From positions 1-5,386 of the forward strand of contig JAPKGD010000165.1 of the NCBI GenBank assembly GCA_026648125.1: 5,386 nucleotides of DNA, written 5' to 3'. Made by a program: the position numbers and the translations under genes. The notes beneath the pieces are model-generated. The model ran no database searches. It saw only the letters and a program-made list of their open reading frames with translations, and was not told the DNA's origin. Each line of letters begins with the position of its first letter. Positions within the stretch are counted from its first letter, which is position 1. The stretch is from Bdellovibrionales bacterium. Its GTDB lineage: Bacteria > Bdellovibrionota > Bdellovibrionia > Bdellovibrionales > UBA1609. This document shows, one piece after another, positions 1 through 4,354 of this stretch.

Positions 1-222
1 GGCCCGGCGAGGGCGCTTCCGAACAACCGCGGCTTCCTCCGCCTGGTGACTGAGCCGACGCCCGGATTGCGCCGTGCCCCGTCGCAGCCTCCGCCCGGTG
101 CATCCCCGGTTGCAGCCGTCCCGCCTCCCGAGGAACCCCGGCAGCTTGACCTGTTCGCATGGCGTCCTCGGCCCGTCGAGCCCAGGCAGATGGACCTGTT
201 CCCGGAGCCCCCGCCCAAATAG
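1..222 (+). CDS. C-terminal fragment of a protein with two sliding-clamp-binding-like motifs (5' end outside window)
   Basis: The frame is open from the first base to TAG at 220-222 and gives 73 residues. The start lies outside the window. The visible part is a low-complexity Pro/Arg-rich tail. It carries QLDLF at residues 48-52 (nt 142-156) and QMDLF at residues 63-67 (nt 187-201), 15 residues apart, just before a PEPPPK end. QL[SD]LF is the established consensus by which bacterial polymerases, MutS, Hda and some transposases dock on the DnaN beta clamp, usually in a flexible C-terminal tail, which fits here. The inference is therefore a DNA replication or repair protein, or a transposase. 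The catalytic domain is not visible, so no family can be named. A short GC-rich hairpin follows the stop directly. Third positions are mostly G/C, as in the neighbouring gene at 418-945. The clamp assignment rests on motif shape and position only. Confidence 0.5.
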   Translation, partial: GPARALPNNRGFLRLVTEPTPGLRRAPSQPPPGASPVAAVPPPEEPRQLDLFAWRPRPVEPRQMDLFPEPPPK

Positions 223-243
223 CACCACCCGAGCGGGCTGGTG
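223..243 (+). terminator. Hairpin directly after the stop at 222, possible terminator
   Basis: CACCACCC (223-230) pairs with GGG-C-TGGTG (235-243) around a GAGC loop, giving eight base pairs with one bulged C. It starts on the base after the TAG of the preceding frame. No T-run follows (only TATATG), so intrinsic termination is uncertain. Its position right behind a stop supports that frame being a real gene end. Confidence 0.35.
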
Positions 244-267
244 TATATGCGCCACCACCGGCAGACG

Positions 268-315
268 TCGCCCTCCCACCATCTCGAGCTCGCCCTCCCA
301 CCATCTCGAGCTCGC
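268..315. repeat. 22-bp direct tandem repeat, about 2.2 copies
   Basis: The unit CGCCCTCCCACCATCTCGAG plus CT at 269-290 is repeated without change at 291-312. The 22-base periodicity holds from 268 to 315. Each copy contains the palindrome CTCGAG. The repeat lies in the non-coding stretch between the tail of the first gene and the 175-residue gene at 418. Two exact copies look like a recent slippage duplication. Confidence 0.9.
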
Positions 316-321
316 GCTTCA

Positions 322-345
322 CACGGAACGGAATCATCCGTTGTG
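322..345 (+). promoter_or_regulatory. Dyad symmetry in the leader of the 418-945 gene
   Basis: AACGGA (327-332) pairs with TCCGTT (337-342) around an ATCA loop. CAC (322-324) pairs with GTG (343-345) outside a GG bulge, giving nine pairs in total. It lies about 75 bases before the ATG at 418. It could be an operator or a 5' leader hairpin. A TTGACG at 355-360 resembles a -35 box, but no good -10 hexamer follows at the right distance, so I do not call a promoter. Confidence 0.3.
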
Positions 346-403
346 AGAATGTCCTTGACGATTCCGGTCGATCTGCAGGTACCCTGGCCCGGCAGTCAAG
401 ATC

Positions 404-410
404 GAGGAGG
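404..410 (+). promoter_or_regulatory. Ribosome binding site deciding the start at 418
   Basis: GAGGAGG lies seven bases before the ATG at 418. The frame is open further upstream (to 241 and beyond), but those codons cover the tandem repeat and dyad and have no comparable Shine-Dalgarno sequence. This site therefore fixes the start at 418. Confidence 0.85.
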
Positions 411-417
411 GCTGAAC

Positions 418-945
418 ATGGCGAAGATCACGGGACCCAGATTTACCGGAACCATCTTGGTTGATCTCAACCCGCTCAAGGACGATCTGGTCGACCTCCC
501 ACCCGGCGGGCTCAAGGGCACGCGCGGCGAGAAGGAGGGGCTCGCGGATGTGCTCACCGAGCTCGCCACCGCGATGCCGAACCACGGGGACGAGGCCGAC
601 ATCCACCCCAAGACGTATCAGCGCATCCTCGACGAGACGGCCAAGATCGACACGCTGCGGCAGCATGAGACGGTGCTGGAGAAGCTCCTGGAGGTCTGCC
701 GCGAGACGCGCGCCATGAAGGAGAACAACCGCGAGGACGATATCAGCTCCATCGCGTCGGCGGCCGAGGACAAGGCGGACAAGGGCGGGATGCCGGGGCT
801 CCGCGCCCATTTCGAGAAGACCATCAAGTACAAGGCCCTGTTCGCCGACAAGGCCGCCGAGACGCGCCGCAAGAACGAGGAGACCGCGAAGGCCGAGGCC
901 GCCAAGCCCGGCTCGCCGGCCGGCGACGGCGGCAAGGGCCAGTAG
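418..945 (+). CDS. Conserved-looking helical hypothetical protein, 175 residues
   Basis: The protein of 175 residues begins MAKITGPRFTGTILVDLNPL. GAGGAGG seven bases upstream supports this ATG over the longer open frame. I do not recognise a named family. Residues 1-32 look extended and hydrophobic/acidic. Residues 65-105 form an amphipathic, leucine-spaced helix around TLRQHETVLEKLLEV that could be a short coiled coil. Residues 105-155 are strongly charged, with a REDDISSIASAAEDKA stretch and an HFEKTIKYKALFADKAAETR helix. The last 20 residues are an Ala/Lys/Gly/Pro tail (about 156-175). There is one cysteine (C94), no signal peptide and no membrane segment, so it is probably cytosolic. Codons use G/C almost exclusively at the third position, which supports it being real. 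It appears to be monocistronic, because a repeat-bearing gap lies before it and hairpins lie after it. Function unknown. Confidence 0.85.
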   Translation: MAKITGPRFTGTILVDLNPLKDDLVDLPPGGLKGTRGEKEGLADVLTELATAMPNHGDEADIHPKTYQRILDETAKIDTLRQHETVLEKLLEVCRETRAMKENNREDDISSIASAAEDKADKGGMPGLRAHFEKTIKYKALFADKAAETRRKNEETAKAEAAKPGSPAGDGGKGQ

Positions 946-950
946 CCCAA

Positions 951-963
951 GGGCGGATCGCCC
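951..963 (+). terminator. Short hairpin just after the 175-residue gene
   Basis: GGGCG (951-955) and CGCCC (959-963) pair around a three-base loop, five bases after TAG 943-945. The stem is short and no T-run follows. It is at best a weak terminator. Confidence 0.25.
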
Positions 964-1022
964 GAACGCCCCGCCGCCCGAACCGTCACGCCCCGCAGCG
1001 GCGCTCGTTCCGATAGCCCGAA

Positions 1023-1042
1023 CGCCCTCGCCCCCGAGGGCG
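1023..1042. terminator. Perfect 8-bp GC hairpin, possible terminator or repeat
   Basis: CGCCCTCG (1023-1030) is the exact complement of CGAGGGCG (1035-1042), with a CCCC loop. It lies about 80 bases past the stop of the 175-residue gene, in non-coding DNA. There is no T-tract on either side. A 12-base direct repeat, GCCCGAACGCCC, occurs at 960-971 and again at 1016-1027, overlapping the left arm. Confidence 0.35.
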
Positions 1043-1171
1043 CCGGCACGCCGCCCTGATACCTGCCGCCCCCGTTCCCGCTCAAGGGTGCCACTTGCGT
1101 CCCCCAAGCTCGTCCCTGGATCCTTCGGCCGCCACCGCCGGGATCTCCGTCCCGAGAGGAGAGATTCTAAG

Positions 1172-1233
1172 GCAAAGACGCAAGGGCGCAAAAATACAGA
1201 GAAAATTTCTGGTTTGCGCCTCTGCGCCTTTGC
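1172..1233. repeat. Palindromic GCAAAGACGC-type dispersed repeat (long hairpin)
   Basis: Positions 1172-1192 pair with 1213-1233: 21 paired positions with two mismatches and one G-U, around a 20-base A-rich loop. In the loop, CAGA and TCTG can pair again. The outer arms read GCAAAGACGCAAGGGCGCAA and TTTGCGCCTCTGCGCCTTTG. I recall this style of palindrome (alternating GCAAAGACGCAAAGGCGC and its complement) as a common dispersed extragenic repeat in planctomycetes and other bacteria. That is recall, not a search result. Its low GC and A-rich loop stand out from the surroundings. It directly abuts the end of the helix-turn-helix remnant, whose frame continues into it. Confidence 0.75.
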
Positions 1234-1244
1234 GTCTCCTAGAG

Positions 1245-1419
1245 CACCGATCAGGTTGAACAGGACGGCGACGCCCACGTTGAGCCCGAATGCGACGCGG
1301 GCGATCGAGGTCAAGGTAGGGCTCGTGTCCGCTGTCTCGATCTTCTGAAAATGGCGAAGATCGAGCCCTCGGTCCCGCGCCGGGCAGCGGGTCTCGATCT
1401 CACCCGTCTCCTTCGTCAT
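1245..1419 (-). pseudogene. Helix-turn-helix (XRE/Cro-type) regulator remnant
   Basis: Read on the minus strand from ATG at 1419, the frame gives about 58 residues. They contain RGLDLRHFQKIETADTSPTL followed by TSIARVAFGLNVGVAVLF. This matches the second half of the XRE-type HTH pattern: recognition helix, QKIE, the [N/S]PTL turn, then a [R/L]xAxGLxV helix ending in LF. The first helix of the domain is missing and is not found in either other minus frame upstream. Downstream the frame runs into the palindromic repeat at 1233 and beyond with no native stop, so the C-terminus is lost or replaced. The ATG overlaps the last 20 bases of the Uma2-like gene, suggesting former translational coupling. 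Without helix 1 it is unlikely to bind DNA normally. A very short divergent protein cannot be excluded. Confidence 0.6.
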
Positions 1420-1813
1420 CCCCGAAGAGCACGCCCACCTGGAGCTCGATCGCGTCGAAGGGCTCCGCCCGGACCCGCTCGCCGCGCTCCGCGGCGAGGA
1501 CCAGCAGGTAGCCGCCGTCGGTGAAGCGGTGGACGGTGAGCGTCTCGGCCAGCGGGTCGACGATCCAGTAATGGGGGACCTGGCAGCGATGATAGACCCG
1601 CAGCTTCTTGACGGTATCGTTCCTCGCATGGTTCGGCGAGAGGATCTCGCAGATCCAATCGGGCCGGACCCTGACCGGGGCCTCGTCGGGCAGCTCGGGG
1701 AGGTGCTCGCGGCGCCAGCCGCAGACGTCGGGGCGGTAGACCTGATCGGGGCCGAGCTCGACCTCGGCCGCCGAGGCGAACCACCAGCCGCCGGGGCCGT
1801 CCTTGCAGTTCAC
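1400..1813 (-). CDS. Uma2-family (DUF820) nuclease-like protein, N-terminally shortened
   Basis: From GTG at 1813 the frame gives 137 residues ending GDDEGDG. Family landmarks in order are GPGGWWF (6-12), RPDVCGWRREHLP (27-39), PDWICEILSP (51-60), KKLRVYHRCQVPHYWIVDP (69-87) and AEPFDAIEL near the end. D29 and E56 correspond to the acidic residues of the PD-(D/E)XK nuclease fold assigned to Uma2, and K69/K70 lie in the conserved segment after them. These proteins are abundant in planctomycetes and cyanobacteria. Their biological role is unsettled. Members usually have about 180-200 residues; the roughly 50 N-terminal ones, with the conserved H-x(n)-L-x3-L helix, are missing. The frame stays open upstream to a stop at 1904-1906 but contains no other start codon, and what it encodes there does not look like Uma2. 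The gene therefore seems 5'-truncated. Its 3' end overlaps the HTH remnant. Confidence 0.8.
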   Translation of the reverse strand: MNCKDGPGGWWFASAAEVELGPDQVYRPDVCGWRREHLPELPDEAPVRVRPDWICEILSPNHARNDTVKKLRVYHRCQVPHYWIVDPLAETLTVHRFTDGGYLLVLAAERGERVRAEPFDAIELQVGVLFGDDEGDG

Positions 1814-2082
1814 CGCGACGCGGCAGGGCGGGCAGACGACGGTGCGGGTCGAGCCGGTGGCGTGCTTCTGCTTCCAGGCTGCGACGGTGGCGTCGGGCTC
1901 GATTCAGATGAACGTCGTCGCGGTCGACCGGGTGGCGAACGACGCGATCCCCTACACGGTGACCCAGCGCATCATGGCCTACCCGGGCCAGTACGTGGAC
2001 CCGGACGGCGGCGCGATGACGTTCTGCCCGGGGCCCAACCCGGACGGCGGCGCGGGCGGAGGCTGCGGGTTCAGGCTCGGGC
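1803..2082 (+). pseudogene. Possible coding fragment running into the junction (unknown product)
   Basis: The plus-strand frame from TTG 1803 (alternatively ATG 1908) uses G/C at almost every third position and reads MNVVAVDRVANDAIPYTVTQ from 1908, then a Gly/Pro/Asp-rich stretch. The minus strand loses its open frame at 1904 and again at 1952, so from about 1907 to the junction the plus frame is the better candidate. I recognise no family. No clear Shine-Dalgarno sequence precedes either start. It is cut at about 2082 where the composition changes, so its natural C-terminus is absent. From 1803 to 1906 it overlaps the upstream part of the Uma2 frame on the other strand with aligned wobble positions, so third-position GC cannot decide between them there. 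Weak call. Confidence 0.3.
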
Positions 2083-2092
2083 GTGGAAACGG
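2071..2092. other. Composition breakpoint: probable chimeric join
   Basis: Left of this point the DNA is GC-rich with almost all G/C third codon positions. To the right, codons such as GAT TTT, AAT AAC ATT CGT and AAA ATT dominate. Two 60-base samples give 43 G+C (541-600) and 26 G+C (2461-2520). The UbiB-type protein similarity begins at GAA 2086, and the codons in front of it (in frame from 2020) give a Gly/Ser/Ala-rich stretch unlike that family. No inverted terminal repeat, target duplication or integrase gene is visible at the join. Confidence 0.85.
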
Positions 2093-3141
2093 ATTTTGTG
2101 ATCGAAGCGAATAACATTCGTCGCTTTCAGCAGAATTTTGCAGCTGATGAAAATATTAAAATTCCCAACGTTTTTCCCCAGTACACGGGAAAGCGGGTTC
2201 TTGTTATGGAGGCCCTCGAGGGAATTCCTCTAAGCCATCGAAATGCACTGACACAAGAAGGGATTGATCCCGAAACAGTGTTGAGGCGGGGTCTTAAGGC
2301 TTATTTGAAGATGGTCTTTACGGATGGGCTATTTCATGGGGACCTTCATGCGGGAAACATGTTTGTCCTGCCAGACAATAAAATTGGTCTCATAGATTTT
2401 GGAATGGTCGGTCGATTGAATCGAAAGAGTCAGACTGCCATTGCCAACATGCTGGTTGCATTGGCCGAAGAAGATTATGATCGATTGGCTTATCTCTACC
2501 TCGATCTTGCTCCCTATTCTGAACGAGTTGACGTCGACGGATTTGCCCGTGAATTACGTGACCTCATTGCGCCCTATTTTGGGCTCACACTTCGGCATGT
2601 GAATGTTGGACGATTGCTCTTGGATTCAACGGCCGTGGCTGGGCGGCATGGCCTCGTACTTCCCAGTGAGCTAATACTCTTTTTTAAGTCTATTGTGACG
2701 ATTGAAGGCATGGGTCGATTGATTGTCGGCGATTTTGATTTCATGGCTTATTCTCTTGAGTTTGCTTCAGATCTTGTGCGAAGTCGCTACGAAGGCGGGA
2801 AGCTGCTCAAAGAGGCCACCTATCTCAGTCGTGATGTGAATGCACTTATCGGAGTCTTGCCCCGACAACTGCGCCAGATTCTCAGACGAATGAACTCACC
2901 CGACTACCAAATGCACATCCGTATCAAAGACCTCGATGTCTTACATCGATCACTGGAGAAATCAGCTAATTTGACGTTTTTGGGGCTGGTGATTGCCGGG
3001 CTCATCGTCAGTAGTGCTTTGTTCGCTCATTTTGATTCAGGAATTTGGCTCTTAGGACTGCCACTGATGACAGCGCTCATGTTGATTGCGGCAGCGTTTT
3101 TGGGCCTCATTGCTTTTTATAATTACATTAAAAGAAATTGA
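2083..3141 (+). CDS. ABC1/UbiB (AarF-type) atypical kinase, C-terminal portion
   Basis: The GTG at 2083 is only the first in-frame start; the real start is lost. The 352 residues seen compare with about 500-560 in full-length members. Landmarks are the ExD motif (E2-T-D4), a VLVMEALEGIPLSHR segment, the catalytic loop HGDLHAGN (85-92), DFG (105-107), a long helical C-lobe, and two membrane helices at about 297-314 and 321-344 ending YNYIKRN. Missing are the KxGQ region and the Ala-rich nucleotide loop that lie before ExD in this family. Full members are membrane-anchored ATP-binding proteins needed for ubiquinone or other prenyl-lipid metabolism. Whether this one serves ubiquinone is unknown, so no symbol is given. 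As it stands the product could not bind ATP normally. The truncation coincides with the GC breakpoint and is most likely artificial. Its stop lies one base from the convergent neighbour's stop. Confidence 0.9.
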   Translation: METDFVIEANNIRRFQQNFAADENIKIPNVFPQYTGKRVLVMEALEGIPLSHRNALTQEGIDPETVLRRGLKAYLKMVFTDGLFHGDLHAGNMFVLPDNKIGLIDFGMVGRLNRKSQTAIANMLVALAEEDYDRLAYLYLDLAPYSERVDVDGFARELRDLIAPYFGLTLRHVNVGRLLLDSTAVAGRHGLVLPSELILFFKSIVTIEGMGRLIVGDFDFMAYSLEFASDLVRSRYEGGKLLKEATYLSRDVNALIGVLPRQLRQILRRMNSPDYQMHIRIKDLDVLHRSLEKSANLTFLGLVIAGLIVSSALFAHFDSGIWLLGLPLMTALMLIAAAFLGLIAFYNYIKRN

Positions 3142-3142
3142 A

Positions 3143-4336
3143 CTAGCGGTTCAGCTTATGGTCTGCCATGAGCTCAGACCTTAAAATTTCGATATCGATT
3201 GTCTTAGGGTTGTTTCCAGTCGTCTCAAATCGTATGCCCAAATGACTTGAAATTGATAAGTCGAGCTGGTTTTGAATGTCCTCTTGAAGAATGTGATAGG
3301 CCTCGAGAGGATTCATTTTTTGATCACGTATCCTCTTTAGGAATTCTTGGGCAAAGGGATCACCGTCGAGGCTTTGAATAATTTCAGTCAGCAAGGGTTG
3401 GCTCTTAACAAACCCACCCATGCTGCGGCCTTGTAGCAGCTCATTAAGCGCCACTAATTTGAGATTATGATAATGGGTTAAGCGCACTAATTCGGCCTTT
3501 TCTGCGTCACTAAGGGCCGGGGTGACTCGAGTAATGACCGCCCCTGGTTTTGGCTGGACGCCCTCTTGAAAAAGTTCTCTTAAGTGTTGAAAAGGAAATT
3601 CGCCACGCTCAGCTCTCTTCACGTCTTCTAATAGAATTTCCTGAGTGAGCGGAGTCGAAAGCAATTGAGTGGTATACTCTTCCCACAAAATCTTAAGTTT
3701 TACCGCAGCGACTCTCGCTGAATCCACATCCAGGGTACCATTCTCCTTTGCTATTAACAGGGGCTCAAATCTCAAGTCGGTTTCTATAAGGCGATCCAGT
3801 TGAATCAGAGATTGTTCTTGGCGGTGGTCTAGGTACATGCTCAAGCCGACAAAGGACGGAACGGTAACCATAAGCGTACTTGCGAACAACGTCGGTACAA
3901 GATCTTTTCTTAATACCTTTTGCATCAGTTTTCTGACGGGAGTGACAAAGGCCATTTGGTGTAGGCCTTTAAAAGGAGTAAAGCGAAATCCATCTTTGCC
4001 AAAAAGGTATTTGCCCATGGCCTCTTTGAGGGGAGCCAATTCAATGAGTCGAAAGAATCCATTCTCTTCACTACGATCTGGATTGGGGGAGAGGTAGCCC
4101 TGATTCCACTTTGAATATGTGACTTCCTCGGGATTGGGATCGCGAAGTACAATTCTGCGCCCCTTGGTATCGATGATTTCAGTCCCGAGAGCTTTCGCCT
4201 TGGTACATACAGACTTGAGGCCGCAGATGAGTTTTTGGCAGGATTCAACGACCCCCGCATTGGCAGTGGGGGGCGAAGTCACGATGAGCGCCGTCATTAG
4301 AAGAGCCAAAACTGGCATCTGACGTACGCTCATCAT
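3143..4336 (-). CDS. Exported hypothetical protein with internal membrane segment, 397 residues
   Basis: Two consecutive ATGs (4336 and 4333) sit 6 and 9 bases after AGAAGG; either could start. Residues 1-27 form a signal peptide (Arg5, hydrophobic 8-20, ANA before G28). A cysteine trio, C33, C38 and C44, lies just after it, and no lipobox is present. Residues 60-130 are aromatic-rich (WNQGYLSPN, GKYLFGKDGFRF). Residues 146-169 (LVPTLFASTLMVTVPSFVGL and on) look like one membrane helix after a basic stretch. The remaining 230 residues are soluble, mostly helical, with many Leu/Glu/Gln. I recognise no domain or catalytic motif. It is predicted to be in the cell envelope, inserted in the inner membrane or periplasmic. 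It is the second gene of a pair with the 308-residue exported coiled-coil protein 18 bp upstream. Its end faces the kinase gene with a one-base gap. Function unknown. Confidence 0.85.
   Translation of the reverse strand: MMSVRQMPVLALLMTALIVTSPPTANAGVVESCQKLICGLKSVCTKAKALGTEIIDTKGRRIVLRDPNPEEVTYSKWNQGYLSPNPDRSEENGFFRLIELAPLKEAMGKYLFGKDGFRFTPFKGLHQMAFVTPVRKLMQKVLRKDLVPTLFASTLMVTVPSFVGLSMYLDHRQEQSLIQLDRLIETDLRFEPLLIAKENGTLDVDSARVAAVKLKILWEEYTTQLLSTPLTQEILLEDVKRAERGEFPFQHLRELFQEGVQPKPGAVITRVTPALSDAEKAELVRLTHYHNLKLVALNELLQGRSMGGFVKSQPLLTEIIQSLDGDPFAQEFLKRIRDQKMNPLEAYHILQEDIQNQLDLSISSHLGIRFETTGNNPKTIDIEILRSELMADHKLNR
3156..3189 (+). terminator. Possible terminator of the kinase gene inside the convergent gene's 3' end
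   Basis: GGTCTG (3160-3165) pairs with CAGACC (3175-3180) around a nine-base loop. One T-T mismatch further out, TTA pairs with TAA (3156-3158 with 3182-3184). The A/T stretch TTAAAATTT follows at 3181-3189. It lies 15 bases after TGA 3139-3141 and within the last codons of the minus-strand gene. The 1-bp gap leaves no room for a terminator elsewhere. The T-tract is interrupted, hence low confidence. Confidence 0.3.
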
Positions 4337-4342
4337 CTTAAA

Positions 4343-4348
4343 CCTTCT
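4343..4348 (-). promoter_or_regulatory. Ribosome binding site of the 397-residue gene
   Basis: AGAAGG on the minus strand lies six bases before the first ATG (4336) and nine before the second (4333). It falls in the 18-bp gap after the upstream gene's TAA, so both genes can be translated from one transcript. Confidence 0.7.
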
Positions 4349-4354
4349 CTTTCC

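Larger units (their letters stand above)
946..1171. other. Intergenic stretch without a supported gene
   Basis: No frame here has a plausible start, a ribosome binding site and sensible protein composition. The readings obtained are Arg/Pro/Gly-rich shadows of high GC. The stretch holds the two hairpins listed separately and a three-fold CCCGAAC motif (near 961, 977 and 1017). Confidence 0.6.

Noticed and set aside
355..383. TTGACG resembling a -35 box before the 175-residue gene
   Set aside because: No acceptable -10 hexamer at 16-18 bases; in GC-rich DNA a single hexamer is not enough.
960..1027. Repeated CCCGAAC motif as a possible CRISPR or iteron array
   Set aside because: Copies are short, unevenly spaced and only three. 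No spacers or associated genes are present.
1088..1348. Small plus-strand frame of 86 codons
   Set aside because: It translates the palindromic repeat and the antisense of the HTH remnant.
334..1629. Long minus-strand frame of 431 codons
   Set aside because: Most of it is an Arg/Gly/Leu-rich antisense shadow of the 175-residue gene and of Uma2. Only the short HTH-like part at 1245-1419 has recognisable content.
1529..2101. Plus-strand frame opposite Uma2
   Set aside because: It is the antisense of the Uma2 coding frame for most of its length, with Gly/Asp/Arg-rich content and no ribosome binding site.
1416..2117. Minus-strand frame of 233 codons across Uma2 and beyond
   Set aside because: Arg/Pro/His-rich composition typical of an out-of-frame reading in GC-rich DNA. 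The Uma2 landmarks are in a different frame.
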